Counted from the stretch's first letter, positions 1-5,022 are shown. The stretch is 6,273 nucleotides of DNA from Candidatus Nitrosopumilus sp. (GCA_018674605.1 JABGZU010000016.1:1-6273), one strand, 5' to 3'. Notes: generated by a model from the sequence alone, not told the origin. Numbers and translations: made by a program.

Positions 1-174
1 CCTATTCTTGCAATATTGGCACTAGCAATAGTCTTTGCAGTAGGATTATTTGTTGTCGGTTATGATCAAGGCCATATCTTTAGTGTCGTGTTAGGTGAAT
101 CAGCATATGCTGATTTGTATATCCATGAGTTAACTCACGATATGAGACATGCAGCAGGCTTTCCTTGTCATTAA
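1..174 (+). CDS. cbtB: Cobalt transporter subunit CbtB, C-terminal part (5' end outside window)
   Basis: The frame is open from base 1 and ends with TAA at 172-174, giving 57 residues of the C-terminal part. The fragment begins inside a hydrophobic helix (about residues 1-20), followed by a short polar segment and a histidine-rich end (H42, H46, D47, H50, H57, with a GFPCH terminus). One transmembrane helix plus a conserved C-terminal histidine cluster is the known layout of CbtB, a predicted cobalt transporter subunit that works with CbtA; the histidines are presumed to bind the metal. cbtA starts 14 nt downstream on the same strand, the usual pairing. The start codon and any upstream cobalamin riboswitch or promoter lie outside the window, so regulation cannot be judged. 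Substrate assignment rests on family knowledge. Confidence 0.87.
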   Translation, partial: PILAILALAIVFAVGLFVVGYDQGHIFSVVLGESAYADLYIHELTHDMRHAAGFPCH

Positions 175-188
175 GATAATGATGTAGC

Positions 189-899
189 ATGAAGACTCTA
201 TTATTTTTAGCAATTGTTTTATTTTCTGGTGCTTTAGCTGGAACCATTCAAGGTGCAGCCAATTTAGTTTTTGTAGAATCTTATTTGGATGAGGCAATCG
301 GAATTGAAAATCAAAATCTATTTGAATCAGGTGAGGAAGAAGATTCTCCAGCATTTTGGGTAGAGTATGATGCGTACAGAGATTGGCAAAAAGGTGGACA
401 GGTACTAGCTGGTGCCATTTTGGGAACATCCATGGGTGGATTGTTTGGTATTGTTTACGTCCTATCTAAAAATTCATTACCTGGTAATGACTTGAAAAAA
501 TCACTTACACTAGCTGCTGCAATGTGGCTTACTATCTATTTAATTCCATTTTTGAAATATCCTGCAAATCCTCCAACAGTTGGTGATGCTGAAACTGTAG
601 TGTTACGCTCAATTCTATTTTTATCTTTTATTGCCCTTTCAGGCTTTGGTGCAGTTGGCTTCTTTCAATTATACAAGAAATTACAATCAAAAAAGATTGC
701 AGTATTTGCAGGTTATGGGATATTTATTGCAGTAATCTTTATTGTAATGCCTGCAAACCCTGATGAGATTACAGCTCCAATGGATTTGGTAAATGGATTT
801 AGAGTGATGTCTGTTCTTGCAGTGACTACCTTTTGGATTTCTCTGGCCATTATCTTTGGAGGATTGTGGACTAAATTTAATTCAGATTCTAAAAATTAA
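189..899 (+). CDS. cbtA: Cobalt transporter subunit CbtA
   Basis: A 236-residue integral membrane protein, close to the usual CbtA length. Hydrophobic segments fall near residues 3-25, 72-92, 107-122, 139-161, 170-188 and 206-227, giving five or six helices. An acidic loop (about 46-61, with EEED) lies between the first two. Two short proline/asparagine motifs are typical of the family: KYPANPP at 123-129 and MPANPDEI at 187-194. CbtA is the predicted permease of a cobalt uptake system, placed in the cytoplasmic membrane with CbtB. The ATG at 189 is the first start after the cbtB stop; only a weak purine-rich sequence precedes it, so translation may depend on readthrough from cbtB. Ammonia-oxidising thaumarchaea make cobalamin, which would explain cobalt import. 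Cobalt specificity is inferred from the family, not visible in the sequence. Confidence 0.9.
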   Translation: MKTLLFLAIVLFSGALAGTIQGAANLVFVESYLDEAIGIENQNLFESGEEEDSPAFWVEYDAYRDWQKGGQVLAGAILGTSMGGLFGIVYVLSKNSLPGNDLKKSLTLAAAMWLTIYLIPFLKYPANPPTVGDAETVVLRSILFLSFIALSGFGAVGFFQLYKKLQSKKIAVFAGYGIFIAVIFIVMPANPDEITAPMDLVNGFRVMSVLAVTTFWISLAIIFGGLWTKFNSDSKN

Positions 900-922
900 T
901 TAGATCTTTCTAAAATTATCTT

Positions 923-961
923 ATTTTGTAAGGGTATTTTGTACCTAAAATGTTGTTTTTT
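923..961 (+). terminator. Possible terminator hairpin after cbtA
   Basis: An imperfect inverted repeat lies 24 nt after the cbtA stop. ATTTT (923-927) and AGGGTA (931-936) pair with TACCT (942-946) and AAAAT (947-951) around a five-base TTTTG loop, with a 3-nt bulge and a single bulged G. Six T residues follow at 956-961. The stem is AT-rich and weak. Archaeal termination relies mainly on T-tracts, so the T-run may matter more than the hairpin. Confidence 0.35.
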
Positions 962-1014
962 CATACATTTGATTTTTATCTACTCGTAACGATATTATTT
1001 TTAATTTTACCTTG

Positions 1015-1049
1015 TGTTAACAAATTTGCATTATGCTAACAAAGTTAGC
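1015..1049. promoter_or_regulatory. Candidate operator: repeated palindromic element upstream of the multicopper oxidase
   Basis: Two related elements sit just upstream of the TATA-like box. The second is a perfect 6-bp inverted repeat, GCTAAC (1035-1040) and GTTAGC (1044-1049), around AAA. The first contains the 8-bp palindrome TGTTAACA (1015-1022). Both share TAACAAA (1018-1024 and 1037-1043), 19 bp apart, in the same orientation. This position suits a dimeric regulator, such as a metal- or redox-responsive one, that activates or represses the oxidase-ZIP operon. The regulator is unknown and is not encoded here. Confidence 0.45.
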
Positions 1050-1059
1050 TTATACTAAA

Positions 1060-1068
1060 TTTATATTA
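1060..1068 (+). promoter_or_regulatory. TATA-like box of the multicopper oxidase operon
   Basis: TTTATATTA is centred about 33 nt before the ATG at 1097, with a second AT-rich match at 1066-1075. With the usual archaeal distance of about 25 nt from TATA to transcription start, the mRNA would begin within a few bases of the start codon. This fits the absence of a Shine-Dalgarno sequence and suggests a leaderless or very short-leader transcript. Confidence 0.5.
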
Positions 1069-1096
1069 TAATTTAATTTCATTGTAAATATTAACA

Positions 1097-2152
1097 ATGG
1101 AAAAATCACGATCAAAACTTATGATTACTGCATTATCTGTATTTGTTATGATTTCTGGTGCATATTTTGTATTCTCTGATGATATTCATGCACAGTTAGA
1201 AGAGACTATTTTTGTAACTCATACAGGAGCTGTTATTTCTACTACTGGTGAGGTGTTAGATCCAATTTACACTAGTGCAAATATGGAATTTGATCCAATG
1301 GAATATTTGAGGGATTTTGATTATGGTGATGTTTCAACATTACCTGATGGTACTACTTTGAGAGAGTATACTATAATTGCTGAAGATGATGGCGTGATGG
1401 AGGTTGCACCTGGAATATTTTACAATGCTTGGACTTACAATGGTTCAGTTCCTGGACCAACAATTAGAGCAACTGAGGGAGATATAATTAGAATTAATTT
1501 CATTAATAATGGCTCAAAAGAACATACCATGCATTTTCATGGAATTCATCCAGCTGAAATGGATGGGGTTTTTGAACCAGTTGGCGGTAATGGTGGACGA
1601 TTCACTTATGAATTTGCAGCAGGACCTGTAGGTGTTCATCCATATCACTGTCACATTATGCCACTTGAGGAACACATCATTCATGGACTTTATGGTGTGT
1701 TTATCGTAGATCCAAAAGAAGGCAGAGCACCAGCTGATGAGATGGTTATGGTTCTAAATGGATTGGACATGGACTTTGATGGTGAAAATAATTTCTATGC
1801 TGCAAACACAATTCCATTTTATTATCAACATCATCCAATTCAAATTAACACAGACGAACTTGTTAGAATCTATGTTGTAAACATGGTAGAGTTTGATCCG
1901 ATAAACAACTTACACTTACATGGTAATCTATACGAGTATTATCCAACTGGTACTGATTTGGTGCCCTCTTTTTACACTGATATGATTACTTTGTCTCAAA
2001 CTGAGAGGGGAATTATTGAATTTGAATACCAATATCCTGGAAACTATCTATTTCATGCCCATAAAGTAGAATTTTCAGAAAAAGGCTGGGTTGGAATATT
2101 CCAAGTTAATGAAAATAAAGAACAAACTGAGGATGTAGATTATGGAAGTTAA
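1097..2152 (+). CDS. Secreted two-domain multicopper oxidase with the type 1 copper site in domain 1
   Basis: A 351-residue protein with an N-terminal hydrophobic segment (about 8-27) acting as signal peptide or membrane anchor, then two cupredoxin domains (about 87-205 and 212-337). All four HxH motifs of a trinuclear copper cluster are visible: HFH 146-148, HCH 184-186, HLH 273-275 and HAH 320-322. Type 1 ligands appear only in domain 1: H143, C185 and H193 (or H196), with L198 where NirK-type proteins have the axial Met. Domain 2 has Ala at the cysteine position (A321), so it carries no type 1 site. This is the layout of the two-domain oxidases usually called type C, related to nitrite reductase NirK but keeping the second histidine of HCH. 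The protein probably acts outside the membrane, oxidising a metal or small reductant with O2; a nitrite-reductase role is possible but less supported. The gene overlaps the ZIP gene by 11 nt. The substrate cannot be read from the sequence. Confidence 0.92.
   Translation: MEKSRSKLMITALSVFVMISGAYFVFSDDIHAQLEETIFVTHTGAVISTTGEVLDPIYTSANMEFDPMEYLRDFDYGDVSTLPDGTTLREYTIIAEDDGVMEVAPGIFYNAWTYNGSVPGPTIRATEGDIIRINFINNGSKEHTMHFHGIHPAEMDGVFEPVGGNGGRFTYEFAAGPVGVHPYHCHIMPLEEHIIHGLYGVFIVDPKEGRAPADEMVMVLNGLDMDFDGENNFYAANTIPFYYQHHPIQINTDELVRIYVVNMVEFDPINNLHLHGNLYEYYPTGTDLVPSFYTDMITLSQTERGIIEFEYQYPGNYLFHAHKVEFSEKGWVGIFQVNENKEQTEDVDYGS
2129..2135 (+). promoter_or_regulatory. Internal ribosome binding site for the ZIP gene
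   Basis: GAGGATG lies inside the end of the oxidase gene; its GAGG core (2129-2132) is 9 nt before the ATG at 2142. Genes that start transcripts in this window lack such a motif. Its presence here supports translation of the ZIP gene from a shared mRNA and supports the overlapping start. Confidence 0.5.
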
Positions 2153-3335
2153 TCAAAAGTCCTCCAAGGGAAAAATGATTGCAAGTGGGGTTATCCCATT
2201 TGCATTTGTTATAATTTTAATTGCATATGTTTTCGGACCTGGTGCTGATGTTTTGGATATGGGTGTGCCATTACCTGAAATTTCTATGGAGAAAATAGAT
2301 TTTGTAGATTCTGAAGTTCAAGTTACAGTTCGAAATACAGGTCCTGTACCAGTTGAGGTTATGATGGCAGATATTAATGATAGAATACATCCTGCTGCAA
2401 TAGAACCTGATAGATTCTTAGATAGATATGAAACTGCTTTGGTTCGAATTCCATTTGAATGGAATGAGGCAGAACCATACATTGTAGGATTAACCATTGA
2501 AGATGGAACAAGATTTGAAAAAGAAGTAGAAGCAGCAGCTCCTGCATTAGAACCTAATTTAGAATTATTTGGATTATTTGCAGTAATTGGAACTTATGTT
2601 GGAATTATCCCTGTAATGATTGGATTACTTTGGTTACCATTTATTCGAAGAATTAGTAAAAGTAAATACCATTTCTTTTTAGCACTAACTGTTGGATTAT
2701 TACTTTTCTTAGGAATTGATGCAATTGAAGAAGCACTTGAAGTATCTGATGAGAGTTTAGCTGGTAGTTTCAATGGTGTGTTGTTAACTGCTACTGTTGT
2801 TGTACTATCATTTATTGGATTATACTATGCAGGCCAAAAATTAATTGACCGTGCAGATTCTTCACAACTCACAAAGCCTGTTGCAATTGCATTAATGATT
2901 GCAATTGGAATTGGTTTGCACAACTTTGGTGAAGGATTGATGATAGGTGCAGCAATTGGAATTGGCTCTATTGCATTTAGTACGTATTTGATTGTAGGGT
3001 TTGCATTACATAATACCACTGAAGGAATTGCCATTGCCGGGCCATTATCTAAAGACAAATCTTTATCTAACAAATCTCTAATTGCAAAACTTGTAGCATT
3101 TGGATTAATTGCAGGCTCTCCTGCAATATTTGGTGCCTGGATTGGGGGATTTTCATACTCTCCATTCTCATCAGTTATCTTTTTGGCAATTGGGGCAGGG
3201 GCTATTTTTCAAGTTATTGTAGTAATTTTACGCATGATTAGGGCAGAAGGGGACAAAAATCTCTCTAGTGGTTCAGTAGTTACAGGTATTGCTATTGGAA
3301 TGTTAGTGATGTATTTGACAAGTATTTTGGTTTAA
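2142..3335 (+). CDS. ZIP-family divalent metal transporter with an extracytoplasmic N-terminal domain
   Basis: A 397-residue membrane protein. One helix (about 13-31) is followed by a soluble region (about 45-135) of alternating beta-type sequence around VTVRNTG, resembling an Ig-like fold and probably outside the cell. The ZIP core (140-397) has hydrophobic segments near 140-168, 177-194, 211-230, 246-275, 279-300, 313-335, 342-363 and 377-396. Two signature metal-binding motifs are clear: HNFGEG at 260-265 and HNTTEG at 290-295. Histidine, Asn and Glu are intact, while the Pro common in ZupT-type HNxPEG is Gly or Thr. ZIP proteins move zinc, iron, manganese or similar ions into the cytoplasm. 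The start overlaps the oxidase end by 11 nt, so the two products are probably made together; a metal released or oxidised by the oxidase may be the cargo. The metal itself is not determinable here. Confidence 0.9.
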   Translation: MEVNQKSSKGKMIASGVIPFAFVIILIAYVFGPGADVLDMGVPLPEISMEKIDFVDSEVQVTVRNTGPVPVEVMMADINDRIHPAAIEPDRFLDRYETALVRIPFEWNEAEPYIVGLTIEDGTRFEKEVEAAAPALEPNLELFGLFAVIGTYVGIIPVMIGLLWLPFIRRISKSKYHFFLALTVGLLLFLGIDAIEEALEVSDESLAGSFNGVLLTATVVVLSFIGLYYAGQKLIDRADSSQLTKPVAIALMIAIGIGLHNFGEGLMIGAAIGIGSIAFSTYLIVGFALHNTTEGIAIAGPLSKDKSLSNKSLIAKLVAFGLIAGSPAIFGAWIGGFSYSPFSSVIFLAIGAGAIFQVIVVILRMIRAEGDKNLSSGSVVTGIAIGMLVMYLTSILV

Positions 3336-3348
3336 AAATTTAAAACAA

Positions 3349-3363
3349 TTTTTGCTGATTTTT
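3349..3363 (+). terminator. T-tract terminator after the oxidase-ZIP operon
   Basis: Two runs of five T (3349-3353 and 3359-3363) follow the ZIP stop within 30 nt, with no clear hairpin. T-rich tracts of this kind commonly end archaeal transcripts. The second run merges with the TATA-like sequence of the next gene. Confidence 0.35.
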
Positions 3364-3372
3364 AATAATTTT
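3359..3372 (+). promoter_or_regulatory. TATA-like box of the small cysteine-rich gene
   Basis: TTTTTAATAATTTT is centred about 30 nt before the GTG at 3396. This suggests the gene has its own promoter and possibly a leaderless GTG start, although readthrough from the ZIP gene 60 nt upstream remains possible. Confidence 0.4.
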
Positions 3373-3395
3373 CATCAAATCAAATTTTTAACTAG

Positions 3396-3704
3396 GTGAG
3401 AATTGTTTTAAAATTAATGGTTACAAAGTCTGGTGTTATTGGATTAAGTATTGGATTGATTGTTGTATTCACTGCAATTTCTCTTGCAGGTAATGATAAA
3501 ATTTTAGATGAAACATCTGATAATTCTAAAGATGAGTCTTATGATCTACCATCTCAAAGTGAAATTCCTGAAAACTGTACTGTATGGTTTGATGGATGTA
3601 ACACATGTATGATAAATTTAGAGAATCCTGAAATTATGGGATGTACAAAGATGGCTTGTTTTGAGTATGAACAACCAATGTGTATTGAATTTAGTATACC
3701 TTAA
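3396..3704 (+). CDS. Small exported or membrane-anchored six-cysteine protein
   Basis: A 102-residue protein with an N-terminal hydrophobic segment (about 13-31), a polar acidic linker (33-57) and a compact cysteine-rich end. The cysteines are C61, C68, C71, C83, C88 and C96, arranged around CTVWFDGCNTC (61-71). Even cysteine number and an exported position suggest three disulfides, or metal binding. The CxxWFDGCNxC pattern recurs in small exported bacterial and archaeal proteins as I remember them, but I can assign no function. Start choice is uncertain. GTG at 3396 lies 30 nt after a TATA-like box and could be leaderless. ATG at 3417 (protein beginning MVTKSG) is preceded by GGTGAG at 3395-3400, though that is rather far for a ribosome binding site. 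Both starts keep the membrane segment. It follows the oxidase-ZIP operon by 60 nt and may share its extracellular setting. Confidence 0.78.
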   Translation: MRIVLKLMVTKSGVIGLSIGLIVVFTAISLAGNDKILDETSDNSKDESYDLPSQSEIPENCTVWFDGCNTCMINLENPEIMGCTKMACFEYEQPMCIEFSIP

Positions 3705-3732
3705 TGTTTCATTGATGTAACAAAATTATTCA

Positions 3733-3764
3733 AAAATTTTAGATTCTATATTTTTTAAAATTTT
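3733..3764. terminator. Bidirectional terminator candidate between convergent genes
   Basis: AAAATTTTA (3733-3741) and TAAAATTTT (3756-3764) form a perfect 9-bp inverted repeat around a 14-nt loop, with T6 at 3751-3756 on the plus strand and A-rich sequence that reads as T on the minus strand. It sits where the plus-strand cysteine-rich gene and the minus-strand micro-gene cluster converge; the last minus-strand ORF stops inside it. The stem is all A/T. Confidence 0.35.
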
Positions 3765-3853
3765 GGTATTTGTAAATTCCCTGTAATTAATAATGCCTCT
3801 AAAACCCCAAATCCAATACAACTCCAAACAATTACGATTAATTTTTTATTCAT
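3755..3853 (-). CDS. Possible 32-residue single-helix membrane protein
   Basis: An ATG at 3853 opens a 32-residue frame ending with TAA at 3757-3755. The protein starts MNKK and has one continuous hydrophobic segment (about 4-25, including W10, C12 and the GFG at 14-16), then a short polar tail. A positively charged start before a hydrophobic helix is typical of a small membrane protein. It lies 35 nt after the 48-residue ORF on the same strand, so it may be the last member of that cluster. A TTAAAT sequence near 3871-3880 could instead serve as its own promoter. No family is recognised, and its shortness makes chance occurrence a real possibility. Confidence 0.4.
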   Translation of the reverse strand: MNKKLIVIVWSCIGFGVLEALLITGNLQIPKF

Positions 3854-3888
3854 ATTGATGACTCTGTTTTGATTTAATTACATATCTG

Positions 3889-4035
3889 TTATCTGTTTAG
3901 AATTACTTGATGACATTCAACTTTTAACAAAGAACCACAATCCAAATAGATTCCTACAAAAACCACTATTGACACAGTTACCCAAATTAGAAATTTCCAC
4001 CGGAATTTTATTTTTTTAAATTTATTCCACATCAT
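3889..4035 (-). CDS. 48-residue single-helix membrane protein, start overlapping the upstream stop
   Basis: The frame starts at ATG 4035-4033 (with a second in-frame ATG at 4032) and ends with TAA at 3891-3889. The N-terminal 14 residues are strongly basic (MMWNKFKKIKFRWK), followed by one hydrophobic helix (about 15-30) and an 18-residue tail with C33 and C41. The positive-inside rule puts the N-terminus in the cytoplasm and the cysteine-bearing tail outside. Its ATG shares bases with the TGA of the 66-residue gene in an ATGA overlap, a common sign of translational coupling and the main reason to believe both genes. The two tail cysteines could form a disulfide. No family is recognised and no function is proposed. 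Confidence 0.55.
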   Translation of the reverse strand: MMWNKFKKIKFRWKFLIWVTVSIVVFVGIYLDCGSLLKVECHQVILNR

Positions 4036-4232
4036 TCTATGGGTTGATTTAACCTCTTATGTAATTTGTAATGCCAAAAAATGAATGTACCAATACTCAT
4101 TGAAGCAACTGAAATTGTTATAACAATTATTTTAGTAAATTCTGTGGGAAAATATGAAATCAACATTACATTCATGCCTGTTATTGTACTATATCCAATC
4201 ATATAGAATGCTATAATTTTAACAATAAACAT
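4032..4232 (-). CDS. 66-residue two-helix membrane protein, unknown function
   Basis: ATG at 4232 opens 66 residues ending with TGA at 4034-4032. Two hydrophobic segments (about 5-27 and 34-54) are joined by a short loop (YFPTEFTK), and the C-terminal tail is basic (HYKLHKRLNQ at 54-63), so both ends probably face the cytoplasm. A TATA-like TATAAAT (4267-4261) lies about 32 nt before the ATG, matching the leaderless layout seen elsewhere in the window. The stop overlaps the start of the 48-residue ORF by ATGA. The length resembles other small thaumarchaeal membrane proteins, but I recognise no family. Being the head of a coupled minus-strand cluster makes it more credible than an isolated AT-rich ORF. 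Confidence 0.6.
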   Translation of the reverse strand: MFIVKIIAFYMIGYSTITGMNVMLISYFPTEFTKIIVITISVASMSIGTFIFWHYKLHKRLNQPIE

Positions 4233-4260
4233 TAGTTACAGCAATAGGATCATTTCTTTA

Positions 4261-4267
4261 ATTTATA
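4261..4267 (-). promoter_or_regulatory. TATA-like box for the minus-strand micro-gene cluster
   Basis: Read on the minus strand this is TATAAAT, about 32 nt before the ATG at 4232. The spacing predicts a transcript that starts at or just before the start codon. Confidence 0.45.
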
Positions 4268-4397
4268 GTAAAAAATAGTGGGTACTTTTATTCAATGGAT
4301 GCAATAATCATTTAGAAAATAGAATTACATGTGTCTAATAATTTAACACAAGTTTTGTTTATGTAGTGGGATGTTCTTTTTTTAAATTGATAAAGAA
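4268..4397. other. Intergenic region between divergent micro-genes
   Basis: AT-rich DNA between the minus-strand cluster and the plus-strand 55-residue ORF. I see no RNA gene or convincing ORF. Two candidate plus-strand TATA-like sequences are present: TAATAATTTA at 4337-4346, about 30 nt before an ATG at 4371 whose frame hits TAA after four codons, and TTTATG at 4358-4363, better placed for the TTG start at 4398. Confidence 0.4.
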
Positions 4398-4565
4398 TTG
4401 GATAAATGTGAAACAATAACAATTGAATCAAAAATTAGAAAGGGATTTTTTCATAAAGTCATTAAAGACTTGGAAAGTGGAAAAGCTGTTTCTTGTTCTT
4501 GTAAATGTTGGAGTAAGGGAAACAAGCAATGTGTAGCCATGAGATCTATCAATATCCCAAGTTGA
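4398..4565 (+). CDS. 55-residue cysteine-cluster protein (TTG start, or interrupted 5' end)
   Basis: The frame reads 55 residues from TTG 4398 to TGA 4563-4565. It has protein-like composition: an N-terminal half rich in charged residues (helix-like around FFHKVIKDLESGK, 17-29) and a cysteine cluster CSCKCWSKGNKQC (33-45), with C4 near the start. Five cysteines in this spacing suggest a small zinc-binding or redox domain. No ATG is available in the uninterrupted frame. An ATG at 4371 lies in the same frame, but TAA at 4383-4385 intervenes straight after a run of seven T. Either TTG is used, or the gene has lost its 5' end by a single substitution or indel near that run. The codon pattern and cysteines argue that the frame is or was translated. 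No family is recognised. Confidence 0.55.
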   Translation: MDKCETITIESKIRKGFFHKVIKDLESGKAVSCSCKCWSKGNKQCVAMRSINIPS

Positions 4566-4608
4566 TTTAATCTAAAAATTATTTCTAAAATATTTTAAAT
4601 AATCATAC

Positions 4609-4665
4609 AATAACCATTCTCTCTTAAACTGATATGTTGTAGTGGTGTTGTATCCTATGGTTATT
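4609..4665. repeat. 9-bp inverted repeat whose right arm covers a start codon
   Basis: AATAACCAT (4609-4617) is the exact reverse complement of ATGGTTATT (4657-4665); the arms are 39 nt apart. The right arm begins at the ATG of the 36-residue zinc-finger gene. It could be a protein-binding pair, or chance in AT-rich DNA. Confidence 0.4.
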
Positions 4666-4767
4666 CATTGTACTTTATGTAAAAAAGAAATTCGATTAGA
4701 TCCTAGAATTAGAAATGAACATTGGTATCACAAAAAATGTGTTTCTAAAATTGATTTACTAATTTGA
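4657..4767 (+). CDS. 36-residue single zinc-finger protein
   Basis: ATG at 4657 opens 36 residues ending with TGA at 4765-4767. Metal-binding residues are C5, C8, H25 and C28, spaced C-x2-C-x16-H-x2-C, with W23 next to the WYH group. This is the spacing of the first half of LIM-type zinc fingers and of related small treble-clef folds. The rest is basic (K9, K10, R13, R17, R19, K26, K27), which fits nucleic-acid or protein contact in the cytoplasm. GTG codons at 4642 and 4645 are in frame upstream, but the ATG is preferred because CTTAAA near 4624-4629 lies about 30 nt before it. The four spaced ligands in such a short frame make chance unlikely. The partner and role are unknown. Confidence 0.65.
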   Translation: MVIHCTLCKKEIRLDPRIRNEHWYHKKCVSKIDLLI

Positions 4768-4791
4768 TTAGATATGATTTTTAAAGAAATC

Positions 4792-4799
4792 TTTAACTA
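4792..4799 (+). promoter_or_regulatory. TATA-like box of the lysine-rich gene
   Basis: TTTAACTA is centred about 27 nt before the ATG at 4822. No ribosome binding motif lies between them, which again points to a short or absent leader. Confidence 0.35.
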
Positions 4800-4821
4800 A
4801 ATGATGTTCTAAAATGTCTGT

Positions 4822-5022
4822 ATGGTTCGAGCAAAATTAACTGATAAAGAAAAAGAAAAGGCAAAGAAAGAGCAAAAAACAAGAGCAGAACAATCACGTT
4901 CAGCTAGACGTAGTGGAAAAAGTATGAAAACTGAAGGTAAGGTTTCCAAATCAACTTCCAAAGCAAAAGAGTCTAGGTCATCAAAGAAAATTGCAACTAT
5001 TAAAAAAAGAACAAGAAGTTAG
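4822..5022 (+). CDS. Very basic lysine/serine-rich 66-residue protein
   Basis: The protein has 17 Lys and 8 Arg against 7 acidic residues in 66, a net charge of about +18, and almost no large hydrophobic residues. Residues 6-24 alternate Lys and Glu and could form a single charged helix. Residues 25-56 are Ser/Lys/Arg-rich and probably disordered, resembling eukaryotic histone tails or linker-histone ends. It most likely binds nucleic acid (DNA or ribosomal RNA) in the cytoplasm. A role in chromatin compaction or ribosome assembly is inference from composition only. ATG 4822 is the first start in the frame. It follows the zinc-finger gene by 54 nt on the same strand. I recognise no family; low complexity will make homology searches unreliable. 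Confidence 0.72.
   Translation: MVRAKLTDKEKEKAKKEQKTRAEQSRSARRSGKSMKTEGKVSKSTSKAKESRSSKKIATIKKRTRS

Noticed and set aside
130..429. Minus-strand 99-residue frame opposite cbtB/cbtA
   Set aside because: It lies opposite two clear transporter genes, has no promoter or family features, and its His/Leu/Gln-rich composition is what the complement of a membrane-protein gene gives.
950..1039. Plus-strand 29-residue hydrophobic frame starting MLFFHTFDFY
   Set aside because: It begins in the T-run of the cbtA terminator and ends inside the operator element; T-rich intergenic DNA readily encodes Phe/Leu-rich frames.
900..1096. Possible cobalamin riboswitch or small RNA between cbtA and the oxidase
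   Set aside because: No B12-box-like or structured GC-containing core is seen; the region is explained by terminator, operator and promoter elements.
2825..3073. Minus-strand 82-residue frame opposite the ZIP gene
   Set aside because: It is antisense to the ZIP metal-binding helices, and its Ile/Pro/Ala repeats mirror the Gly/Ile/Asn-rich coding strand.
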